64,000 nt of DNA from Scilla litardierei (Eukaryota; Streptophyta; Magnoliopsida; Asparagales; Asparagaceae): positions 29,235,858 to 29,299,857 of the forward strand of contig CM061132.1 in NCBI GenBank assembly GCA_030789695.1, in the 5' to 3' direction. The notes beneath the pieces were generated by a model, which was given only the letters and a program-made list of their open reading frames with translations, searched no databases and was not told the origin of the DNA. Position numbers and translations under genes: made by a program. The stretch's first letter is position 1. The number at the start of each line of letters is the position of its first letter. This document shows positions 50,623 to 61,862 of this stretch, piece after piece.

Positions 50623-52840
50623 AAATAATTCCGTCCTCGGAATTTAATAAAACAAATAATTGGTGTTATGAAGAAGCTCAAGCAAATAAATGATAGAAAA
50701 GATAGTGTTCTAGTAAATCAGGTTGTAAATAACATGAAATATAATGCGATATCACAGCATCAAGAAAACAAGAGATGTTATATATAAATATAGTACTATT
50801 GACATCACCATAGCTTTCGTAACTATTCCTGCGACCAGTATCATCACAATAGTTACTCTGACTTCCCAAAATTAACATGAGATAATAGCATTACATGAAA
50901 ATGAGGGCTATTATGATGACGACATTTGTTCGAACTTGGAACCTGAGATGATAACCCATTAGCAAGCTATTTAAACCATACCAAAAAAACATAACGTCTA
51001 AAATTTTCAGCTCATGTTAATGATGACTACTGGGTCTGGATCTTAATCATGTAAATCATCGCCATAGCATACATAAACGTAAGGGCTAAACCTAGTGCAT
51101 CCATGCTGTTACAACTTAACCAGCCGAACACAAAGGACTTCATCTGCCACGCTACCAAATCCAAATTACAAGCCAATATACAGATCAACACTAACAGGCA
51201 AATATAAGGCCAATTCTCGAGGGTGAAGATCATCGCTACCACTTCTTCCAGCAATCTCCATAACATCCAACAAGAAGTCAACATCCTAGCCGTCTCCCAA
51301 ATCCGAGTACAAGACTGACATCCAACTTCAACACCTAAGCCCAAAAGCACGCCAATATTCAATCCCAATGATACTGCTTGCCAATACCATTGGTCGACAT
51401 CTACTGTTATCACCATCAACCCTAAACAACTCAACGACCAAAAGCTCACGATCTAACAAACATAAAGGAGTGGTCCCAAAAAGGAAACGACGCGGGACGC
51501 CTCAAGGGGAAAGAACCAGAAAAAGGAGCTCCAAAGAATACCAAGAATGGCGAATTCCCAAGATCTCAACTACACGGCAACAACGAGGGTGACGGCGAGG
51601 GCTGTCGCTAAGCCCAACAATCCCCAGGGTCGTCGGTGGGCCATCGGCGGCTGTCGATCCGTGGCGACGAGGGCTGCGACTAGCTGTCGATCCATGGCGG
51701 GGGCCTCCGGGATGGGGTGGAGTGAAAGCTGGCGGATCTTCGGGTGAGGCCGGTGGATCGGAGATCGGAGCGGTGATGTGATGTTAGGTCGAGCTCGCTT
51801 GGGGGTGAGTCCGGGAGGAGGAGTGGGTGTCACCGAGGCGTATAGAAAACCACGGGGTGGCTTGGTGAGGAAGAGAGGAGGGTTTTTAAAAAAGAGGGGG
51901 CACCGAAAGTCGTTGGTAGGGTAGGCTAGGTTAGGCGGGACCAGGGCTCGAGGAGAGGAAGCGGACAAAGGAAATAAAGAGGGGGGATGGTAGGTGAAAA
52001 AGGATTCAACCCATGGGGAAATGGGTAGAAGATGATAGCAATGGATAGAAGAAGAATAGGAGTTCAAGATGAAGAAGCAGCAGCATTAGCTTACACGTCT
52101 TGCTTTGGTTCGTCTCAATTTCTCTAGCACCATCCTCCAATACTGCTGAGCATCCTTCGATTCGCTTCCGTTGTCGAACTCGAACTTCTGGTGATCAAAA
52201 ATTCGAACTCTACCCTCCTTAAAATAGACGTGGCTAGAGTTCAGGCGAACTAAACGCGATTAGGAAGAATTATACGAATTAGTTGAATGATCAGAAGGCC
52301 ATCATTAACGAAAGGGTGATAGTGATGAAGATCGATGGTGTTACATAATCATGATTCACGTCCTTACGGTCCAGCGGAACACGGCCGGGAAAGTGACTAA
52401 GCCATGATCACTTACCCCAAGTCTAGCAAGGGTGATCCAACAAACTTAGCCAAGCACATTGACCGGATCATGGTCCATTGAAGGAAGTTTATCATTTATC
52501 TGCGTGCCATCATCAACTGAAGGAAAGATAATGAAGTGGGTAGATAGTTCAACCTATGAAAAATCACTATAACTGCAAGAAAAAGAGGTTACTAGGGAGG
52601 GTATAACTAAAAATGGAACATGAGTTCCTAAGCAAGGGTTAAGAGTTCAAAGGAAGTTATGAGGATCAAAGAAGACCTAATGAAGATGGTAATAAGGACG
52701 CTTCACCCGTATATCCAATACAGGTGAACACTCGAGACATCTCGTACTCGAGATTAAATTGAGTATTTTATACTGTACACCCTGATCTTGCTATATTGTT
52801 CACGAGGTAGTCAGCGCGGACCTGCGTGGGCCACCAAAAC
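50609..52840 (-). other. Interior of the LARD-like element, no gag or pol
   Basis: Minus-strand ORFs at 51027-51449 (140 codons, hydrophobic) and 51570-52067 (165 codons, Pro/Ser/His-rich) match nothing I know. The right end carries a box GTTTTGGTGGCCCACGCAGG just after the 5' LTR. A related box, 'ttttagtggtggcacatgca', follows the LTR at 61862, so it is a shared post-LTR element and possibly the primer site. A block at 52338-52512 is shared with the nested copia. Confidence 0.7.
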
Positions 52841-55800
52841 TGTAACGACCCGCTCTCGGGGGCCCGTTACTTATTTGATATTTGCGCAGGTCCTGCAGGT
52901 TACCAGTGAAAATAAAATAGCCACGATGCAGAGATGTACAAAAATACTCAAATAGTGTCCAATTATTACAATCCAAACTGTACAAGATGTCCCAACAGAT
53001 ATACATGAAAGAAGAAAAGTACAAAAGTTAAAATAGCTCTGGAAGCTGCGGTCGAACTCTGGCGCTATTAGCTCAGGAGCATCTACCTCCATATGTATGT
53101 CGTCTGCGGTGCCACGGAGATGGAACCGTAGGTAAGTCACAACAATTCTAAATATAGAAAAGAAGCAGTGCACAAGTATGATAAAAGTAACTAGGTACAA
53201 ACAAACCAGAGCGAAAAGTAAAGTACTGAGCACAACTGAAAAGTAAAGGCAAACTGAACTGAAAGGAGAGAACCATTATACTGTGGTAGTGCAAGTGTAA
53301 AGCAGGTTAGGCAAGTGAAAAATGCTACTGCTGTAGCTAAAAGTACGACAAGTAAAGTACTGGTGACTGTACAAGTGTAGTAAGTAACGTGCATGGAACG
53401 TGTAAAGTAAAGGTGACTGTAGTGTGTAAAGTAAAAGTGACTGTGCAAAAGTAACTACACTACGTGACTCAAGTCGGAGAGTACAATATGTGACCATCGA
53501 GTTCATCTCTTGCCTGGGCGCGACCCAGACGAATGCCGAAACACAGGCACGGTACATGTATTTTGCCGAAACACAGGCATCGAGACAGTATGCCGAAACA
53601 CAAGCAGCGGGACGGGAAGATTGAACTCCAGTCACTCCCGCACTCTCTCAAACTATGAGTTACCACAAAACCCCAGTGAAGTGTCAAGTGTTCTATGTAC
53701 ATGTTTTATACGGGATGTTCCACAAGATTTTCCATGAGATGTTCCACCAGATATTCCACAAGATATTCCACAACATGTTTCACAAGATGTTATCAATTCC
53801 TTGTTCACAATGATAGTTAACCTGGACCACTGGCCTTAAAACCAGAAAGTAAAGCAAAGTGGATGCTAAGAAATTTTGGGATAAAAACAAGTCCAACAAA
53901 CATGGAATACAAAAATTGTTGGTTTAAGGGTGGTAGTTTTGTTAGCACACAATTTACCCAAGTTGATGGTTGTGTGTTACAACCACCAAAGTTGAAAGTT
54001 GGCAAAGCAATCTGTAGTTGATTACTTTCCTGTTAGATTAGGTCTCTAGTTCGGTTCAAGTCAAGTAGCCGTTCAGAGGCTATAGTGGTGTTCTACGTAC
54101 ATACGAGAACACTAACTAATTTTCTAATTTTAGAATTAGTCGTGACTTACATTATTGAGCTCGTCGTGGCAAGACGAGGTTGGAGCAAAAGGAGCTGGTG
54201 CACGAGGATTGGTACCTGCAACATGAGAAACAACCGATTAAGCATACACACTATTTCCTATTGATTAAACTTGATCGTTTTGATTTTTAAACGGATTGTA
54301 ATGTTGTCGAAAAGTGTTCCAAATTTTTTTATAATTTAGATATAATGAAAATAATTTTAGTGTAGGAGAAAATATTTTTCTGAAGCTTACATTAATTTTT
54401 ATAATTTTTAAACGCTCAAAAATAATTTAAAAACTATATTCCAATTAGTAACGTATTTATTCTGGATGCAATCTGCATCGGAGTGGTTCAAGTGAGCTGT
54501 CAAAATGACCGTATCGAAGAGTACTATAGCATATATGTTTCTCACATATTAGTGTACGTGAAAATATCAAGTTACGGATTTTTGAACGAAAATAATGTAT
54601 TTAAGTTTTAGGCTTAAAAATTAATTCTGGAAAAACTAAGTGTCGGATCGAGATGAAACTATTGCCATTGGGTCCAGAATGTTATTTCTGATTTTCTGGA
54701 GCTTACCAGGTATTTTTCTGATCCTTATATAATTAGTTATTAATTTAAAACCAATAAATCCATTTAATAAATATTAAATACGCGTATTAAAATACGCAAA
54801 TACGTATTATTATACGAAGCCTTACCCCTTCGTTGTTTCCTCGTTCGCAGTTCACGGGGCCGGGGGTTCGAGCTGTGCTCGGCGACGGCGGGGAGTCCGA
54901 CTAGGGCGGCGTCGAGAGGTAGTGCGGCGGCGCTCGGAGGGGTGGGGGCGACGGTGCAGGCTAGGGGAGGTCGAAGGCGGAGGGGGGCTTCGGGGACTGT
55001 TGTGAGGTGGAGCGGAGGTTGAAGGCGAGGGCGTCGTTGTGGCTTCGGGGCGGAGCTTGGCGACGGAGTGTTAGGCGGAGGGAGGCGAGGCTTGGGGTCT
55101 GCAGGTGACTAAGGTGGTGGCGGGCAACGAGGCCACCGGCGTCAGGCGGAGGAGGGTTGGGAAGCGGTGTTCGGAGCTCGGAGGGGGTGTGGGATGTTCG
55201 TCGGAGCAGTGGGCGAGCGAGAGCATGGGGCGCCTGGTTGTCGGAGCGACGGAGAAAGCGGTGAGGCGGCGCTCCTGGGCGGTGGAGTTGGGGTGTGGCG
55301 GCGAAGCTGTCGCCGTTGCTTCGGGGGTCTCGGAGCAGCTCAGAGAGCGGAGCAGGGGTTCGAGTGCTTGGAGACGGCGACTGTGTTGCCGTGGCATCGC
55401 CGGTGTCGCTGGGGGCGATGAGAGCGGGAGCTCGAGTCGGAGGACGACGAGCTCGGGGTGCTTCGTCACTCGGAGGAGCTCCGGTGGAGCTTCAACGTGG
55501 GTTTGGTGCTGCTGAAGAGGTGTGCGGCAGTGGGGCCTCGTCTGTTGCTCGGAGAGGTTGCCTTGGGCTCTCGGAGCGTCGGAAAGAATGGGGACGGCGG
55601 CGGTCTCCGGTTGCGAGGGAGAAGGCGTGGGTCACGGCGCTCGGAGATCGGAGAAGAGCGGTGCTCCATTGTCCGCGAGTGCGTGGGGGCTCTGTGGTGG
55701 AGTTGGAGGGCTTCATCGGACGGCGGAGGATGTGGGGGCTTCGGCAGCGGGCTCCATCGTCGCTTGGAGGCGTGGGGAGCTTCGAGGGCGCTGCAGTCGG

Positions 55801-56648
55801 GGCGGGATGCCGGAGCATGGTGGCAGCGGCGGCGAGACGAGTTGAACGGGTGAGGGCCTGAGAGTTAGTCTGTGGGAGAGAGAGTTCAGTGAAGGGGTTT
55901 AAATAATAACTAGTTACTAATATAATGTTAAGAGGTATTTAATAGGGTAATTAATGAGTTTGACTAAGTTTAGAATGTGATTAGGGTTGGTGGAGGGTGT
56001 GTGGAAAAATTGGGTAGGTGTGATCCTCGTGGGCTGCTAATAAGTTACGTAAATGATTAGGATAGATAATTAAGGTAACGTAAAATGGTAAGTAGTGAAA
56101 ATAATTAATTAACAGTAATTAGTAAAACTTGAAATTACGATTTTGCCCCTGGAGTCAAACGTGTCCGAAAAATTACGAAAACATACACACTGGATCGTAT
56201 CGTCACGAGTATCATGAATACGAAGTCCGTTTCAGGGTTTGAGCCACAGAGATACTGGTTTTAGGCCGAAACATTTAGGAAGCGGGTTCGTGGGTTCTCT
56301 ATCGATTTGACTTCAGAAAATTACGAAATTAATGTGGAAAGCCCTAATTGATCATTGAAGGATATTGTAAAAGTTTGAAAATATTTTGAAGATGTTTGAA
56401 TAGAAAATAAATTCATTGAGCCAAAATGATAATAACTGAAAATGAATTTTTATCAGAATTATTTTGAGTATTTGATGAAACTCGAACTTACTAAAATACT
56501 TCATGATTAGTCTGATATCTCAAAATATTTTTATAAGAAATTTTTGAAATCGTAAAACTCCTGACAAACCATTATAAAATAGTTTAAAAAAATTTGAAAA
56601 TAGGTTAAATATGTAAATAGTTGTCTTGATGAAAACAGGCCGTTACAC
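52841..56648 (-). repeat. 5' LTR of the LARD-like element
   Basis: 3808 bp, the partner of 46782-50608 with the same repeats (about 53531-53610 and 53708-53793) and G-rich block (54830-55860). The first 230 bases show about 10 differences; other stretches show fewer. Confidence 0.95.
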
Positions 56649-57091
56649 TTTCTCTCTCTTTCCCCTTCTTCTTCTTTGTTTTTTTCTTTTTCTCCAAAGG
56701 CCCCAGGTTTCGGCCAGTGCCCCCCCCCCCCCCCCCCCCAAGAACAGCCAACGAATTGAAATGAAGAGGGAAAAAAACAAAAAGGACAAACAATTGATAA
56801 ATGTATAAACTTGTAGAAAAAGCAAGGGAAAAAATCTTCCATGCTTTCATTAATTTACAAGTTTGCCATAAAACCCACTCAACTTAGGTTGTCACAATTA
56901 GTTAGCTCATCACTTTAATTATTTACAAGGATGCCATTGTCACTCATTTCCATTTTAATAAATACCCTACTTTGGGTATAATTGCAAACTAATTAGGCAT
57001 GTAAGTAACTTGGTCCAAATTAGTGGTCAATGTATGAAGTTTCCACCCACTTGAAGGGGACATACTTGTATTATCACTTAGGAGCATTACA

Positions 57092-57300
57092 CCTAGTCAG
57101 CTAAACCAAAACCAAATCATGCCTTAAAAGGCGAGATCAACATGTGAGCCCCTCAGTGCGAACACAAAATGTGCTCCGGTAGGAAAAACTAAAACGAAAA
57201 CTAAAACCTACATTGTAAGGTAGAAACTATCACGTGCCTAAATAGTTGAAAATCAGAATTTGCCTAAATAGACAAAAACCAAAACAAGCCTACATATGTA
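57092..57300. repeat. Degenerate short-repeat array, right piece
   Basis: About eight loose units of 23-32 bp with the AAAACCAAA-x-CATGCC-x-AAGGYG pattern, e.g. starting near 57107, 57137, 57165, 57220 and 57255. It continues the array interrupted at 43790 and 44673. Confidence 0.6.
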
Positions 57301-57355
57301 GGGATGAGAATGGACATGCCCAAAGCCCGACTGGGCTTCCAATTGGGCATGCCAT

Positions 57356-58763
57356 TGTTGGGGTTTTGGCGGACCCCCAGAGCTCGGATCTGTGTCCTTC
57401 CTAAGTCGGACGGACCACAGAGGCACAAAAGCGAAGCGGAAAACAGAAATTCAAAATTTCTACACTAGCTAAACTATTTAGCTAGGCTCTGGAGAGCCAG
57501 AACCTAGCTCGATCTATGCCAACTTGGGGTGGATCTGACCACCCCAAGAGGGATCTACACTAAACTGACTAATTAAATCTACACTAAAAACTACTTAACC
57601 ATATACCCGGAATCTTGGCCCTGAGCAGGCAAGATGTACCGCACCGTCTTCAGAAGCTCCTTGTAGCCGAGCCGCTTTGACTCGAACCGCCTGAGCCGCC
57701 TCGCACCCTCGCACCGAACCGCCCGAGCCGACTTTCGCCTCCGAGCTGACTTTCGCCTCCGAGCCGATCACACGCGGTAGAAAGTTTCACTTGAGTAGAA
57801 CCCGCGTCTTAGACGTCCGGATCAAAATCCAAACCCCCTTCGTAGTCTTGCTAGGACTACTCCGGAGAACAGGAAGAGAGAGAGAGAATAATTTAGTCGC
57901 CGATCGAGCTTGCTCTAAAAGTCTGGAGCTACTCGATCGATGGCTTGGTGTGTTTTTCAACGAGGAGAGTGCACCCCTAATTATATAGGGAGTCGGTACT
58001 CACTCTCTCGTTGCGAGCAATGTGGGACATTCCGCAAAAGAGAGAAAAATCAATTAAGCAGATTTGGCTTAATTTCGAGTTAAAGTGAGCTTTTCATAAA
58101 AGCAAACTTTAACTAATTAATTCTCTTTGTACATTAAACTTCAGACACCAAACAAGCTATCAATTCGAAAAGCTTCGAATGGTGAACGCGTAGGAACCGA
58201 CGGTGACGAATTTCGACTTCGTTTGACCCCTCAAACAATTGCTCAAAGTTGAGCAAATTATCAAAATCCGTACCCGTCATTTGGGGTTTCAAAAACCCCT
58301 AAAATGACTTAAGTTGCGGGCGCGCCGGCTAAGCTTAGCGGGCGCGCCCGCCCAAGGGGAGGCACAGGCGGGCCGCATGCCCGCAGGGCAACGGGCGTGC
58401 GCCCGCTGCAGCCAGCGGGCGCCTGCCCGCTGTTGCAGCGGTCCGCCCCCGCTCCTGCAGCGGGTTCCGCCCGATGTGCAGCGGGCGTGCACCTGCTGTA
58501 GCCAGCGGGCTGCACCTGTTTGCCTTGCCTATGGGCTTATTAGCCCAGTGGGTCTAACCCACTTCGCCTTGGACCGTTTTCGCGTTTCCGGGCTCGTCTG
58601 AGCTCCGATTTGGACACGGTTTGAACATATGTTTAGACCGGGACGATCCCGTCATCCAGGTAACCCTGTCCAACATGTTTGTTCCTACTAAATTTGTCAT
58701 AACCAATTTACGACACGTTTAAGCATAGTTTACATCAAATGCAACGTTTGTCCCTATTGCTAT
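57356..58763 (-). mobile_element. Copia LTR related to the nested copia, cut by a gypsy insertion
   Basis: Shares ordered blocks with the LTR at 6152-7362: 'cctaagtcggacgga', 'tctatgccaacttgggg', 'gagcaggcaagatgtaccgcacc', 'gtgaacgcgtaggaa', 'gggacgatcccgtcat'. Sequence divergence is large, so this is a sister family. No primer site lies at its left side, so it is a 3' LTR or a solo LTR. The last part continues beyond the window, after the gypsy element that starts at 58764. It includes a GC-rich hairpin minisatellite at 58310-58520. Confidence 0.85.
58310..58520. repeat. GC-rich palindromic repeats inside the copia LTR
   Basis: Units around 'gcagcgggcgtgc' and 'gggcgcgcccgc', with the perfect palindrome GCTAAGCTTAGC between two GGCGCGCC. 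This block is absent from the related LTR at 6152-7362. Confidence 0.75.
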
Positions 58764-61700
58764 TGTAACGGCCTGTATTTTTAGACGTATTTTTCTGATC
58801 ATGCGTATCGGTATTTTTCCTGTCGTCCAGGTAATCTTTCGTCAGTACGTTCTTTGCTACGAGTCGACGCGAACGCATCTCTGTTTTTCGTTTTTAACGT
58901 ATCCTAATTAATTGACTATCAAGTTTAACAAGTTACTTTAACTTAATTATCTCACTAATTACAAATTTTCTAATCACTTTTAACTTCCACTAATTACTTT
59001 ATCTATCTTTAGTAATTACATCTAATTTTATTTAATTACTTAATTACTTTAATTAGAAGTTAATTACTAATTAAATTTTTACAATTGGCTGAAACTTAAA
59101 TCACTAATTGACTAAACTACTTTTAACCTAACCCTACCCTATTGAATCCCACCGATCAGGTAGGTGAGATCCAACCATTCTCTTCACTTCAAACCCCACA
59201 ACCAGCTCATCCCCCTTCAATTGGTCTCCCCCAATATTCTTTTAACAGTAACAACAACCACAGCAAAGGAACGCGAATTCCTCTTCCCTCTGCAATCAAT
59301 CAACCCATTTCAAATTCAGCTCCAAAATCAGACTTCAGTTTCCATATTCTTCTCAGAACCAAATTCGAAGCCAAAACCCAAAATCTGAAACAAAATTTCA
59401 AATCAAAGCCATTCTGCAAGCCCTCCTCCTTTCCTGCAATCTTCATCTTCTCCTACAAACAAAACAAACCAAATACAAACCTAAACAACTCTTCCCAAAA
59501 TCTATTCATCATCAACCTAAATCAAATCTCCCACCAGATTTCCCAAACCAGCAAACAAGTGTAACCCTCAAACAAATCTTCCCCAAATCAATACAAACAT
59601 CATTTCCCAAACACAACCCCTACTGATTTCGAAATCAGAGATCAAGGAAGAGGAAAACACCCGAATCTGAAACAACTTCAGATTGAAAAATCAAACCTAT
59701 TCTTCATATCAAAACCCCAAACCATTTCAGATCCATTTCAAACTCAGAGAAATAACTTCAGATCTGTAAATAAATCAAAGCTGAAACAATACTTCAGATT
59801 CATCACAAAACAATCAAATCCCCAACTTCAGAAATCAAGCTCAGATCCATCTTCAAACCCTTTTTCCCTCCTTCTTCCCGGGATCGCGCGCCATCGCAGC
59901 CACGCGCGCGCCACCAGCAAGAGCCGCCACCGGCCGGCCTTCCCCGTGTCGCCCAGCGCCGGAGATCCGCCCAGGCCGCCGTCCGACTCCCTTGCGTTGC
60001 CGTGTGACCCGCCGGAAACCGCCCCCTCCTACTACCCAGCGCCGGAGCCCCCGCCGCCCGCCGGATCCCGCCTGCAGTCGCCGGAGAGCGCCGCCCGCCG
60101 CCGTGCAGAACCGCCTCCTGCCCGTGCGTAAGACCCCGAGCTCCCCCTTCGCGTGCGTGGGTTGCCTTGGCTGCAAACTTTGAAATAAAAAAATAATAAT
60201 AACAATAATAAACAAGAGACAGAATGAAGATGAGGGAAAGAGGCAGACTGAGAGAGTAAGAGGGAGTAAAGGAGAGACTAAGAGATAAAAGAGAGTCAGA
60301 GAGAGGGTTAAAGAGAGAGGTTGAGAGATGTTGCCTTGTAGTTATTATTTTTTACCCATAGTGCAAGTTACTACTAATAGGTAACAGTTTTTAATGCAAT
60401 ATTAAACCAGGTAATTAGCTTAGTAGGTTAATTAGTAGGCTAGTTAGTGTTAGTTTAAATTTAAGTGACGATTTGTTAAGATATTGTTTAATTTCATCAT
60501 GTTAGCTTGTAAATAATATAGGGTGATAATACTAGTATAAAATAAGGTGTACCATGTTGGTATAGCACAGTATAAATATCACCCTAGCCAGAGAGCCCAA
60601 TAAAATTAGACGAACCCACTTTAAGGATTAACTTGATATTTTGCCTTTCTCGCGATATATCTAATTCTGTGAATTGTTTAACCAAAACAGAGAACCGGAT
60701 GTACCGTTACGTAGTATCCGTCGGGACGAACCCAACGGCCCTAAAATCACCGAAATCAGGCAAGTATACAATTTATAGTGTATTTTTGAAGTTGGATGTT
60801 CTTTTGGTCTTACAAGAAAATTTAACTTTCTATTCGTTTTTGTTAAAGTCGCATGCTCACCTTTTCTGTTAAATTAATATAAATGTTGTTTTCGATACTC
60901 TTGTAACGTGAAAATTGCTGCATGCCTTGAAATAATTAACTAGCTTGAGACATCGTGAAATCGTGCGCCTCGAAGGCGAAATCGTGATTTTCGTGATGTC
61001 ATGTGAGTTGACAAATTCGTGCTTGTAAATCGTGAATTAGGCTGGCTCGTGTTCCAGCACAAATCTTGGGTGGGGTAAGGGTTGAGCGGCTACTAGGCGT
61101 ATGAACGAGTACTCTCTTCAAGGGCACCACCCGTATGCGGTGGGTTAGCGCCAATCACGGTAAGCCCCCGTGAGAAGAACGACTCACTCATCACGTCCTA
61201 AAGGCGAGAACCCTATTATAGACATGACATGCTAACTATCGTGAAATGCTAACTTGAAACTTGCAAAGTGAAATTGTTATCTCAGTGAAATTGACATGCT
61301 TTACTTTACTTGTCAAATTGTTTAGAATTGCATGATAGGATGTATTTACTTTAAAATCAGCTTTAAAATCAGCATGATTAAACTTTCTTTGCTATCTCGT
61401 TTAATTCATAATTGCTTCTTAAATTCAGTGTAAATTTGTATATCTTGCCTTGGGTTCTAACTCTACTTGCAGACCCTTGCTGACATACATTCATGTTTTT
61501 GGATGTATGTCAGATCCCGAGCCATAGCACCAGGAGGACTAGTTGCGATAGCTGAACCAGTAGGCCAAGGATCGTTGACTAGTGAACCGTCATTGTAATT
61601 CACTCATTTGTTGTACGGGTCATAAGACCCTCTCTTTCCATTTCTGCATTGTTGTAATTCCTTTGAGATGTCTGAGATTGTAATAATTTTCTTTTTATCT

Positions 61701-61862
61701 GTGTTGTTTTGAGTAATGCAAAGCAAGAACCTGCAGTCTTCACACAGACGCTTATTGTGTAAGTCAAGGAGGAAAGAAAAGCAAAAGTACCTCCTCCTTA
61801 CTTGCACAAGCGGGCCCGTTCGCGTCCTCGCTCCCAAGCCCAATGGGAAGCGGGGCGTGACA
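58764..61862 (+). repeat. 5' LTR of the right-hand gypsy element
   Basis: 3099 bp, TGTAACGGCC...GGGGCGTGACA. It has a TATA-like box 'tataaatatc' near 60570, a G-poor stretch (59140-59840), a C/G-rich stretch (59870-60170), GA microsatellites (60215-60330) and an AAT run (60188-60212). ORFs inside are compositional. Confidence 0.82.

Larger units (their letters stand above)
46782..56648 (-). mobile_element. Complete LARD-like non-autonomous gypsy element
   Basis: 9867 bp: 3827-bp LTR (46782-50608), 2232-bp interior (50609-52840), 3808-bp LTR (52841-56648), exact TSD CTTTC (46777-46781 and 56649-56653). The minus orientation follows from the polypurine tract AAGGAGGGTAGAA next to the LTR at 50608. 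No gag or pol is present. LTR ends are TGTAACGRMCTG...CGGGTMGTTACA-like. The LTRs share blocks with the gypsy LTR at 1124-3385, so an autonomous relative of that type is the likely helper. Confidence 0.93.
44673..57091 (-). mobile_element. Gypsy solo LTR split by a LARD-like element
   Basis: On the minus strand it starts TGTAATGCTCC at 57091 and ends GGGGCGTGACA at 44673. Net length is about 2547 bp after removing 46782-56653. Flanks CATAG (44668-44672) and CCTAG (57092-57096) look like a TSD with one change. No internal domain is present, so it is a solo LTR. A 20-base C run lies at 56720-56739. Confidence 0.8.

Noticed and set aside
51570..52067. 165-codon minus-strand ORF in the LARD interior as a captured gene
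   Set aside because: No recognisable domain and composition-driven; a database search could reopen this.
56720..56739. Run of 20 C as a special signal
   Set aside because: Single homopolymer in an old solo LTR, possibly length-uncertain in the assembly.
59142..59564. 140-codon ORF in the right-hand gypsy LTR
   Set aside because: Asn/Ser/Lys-rich translation of a G-poor LTR stretch with no domain.
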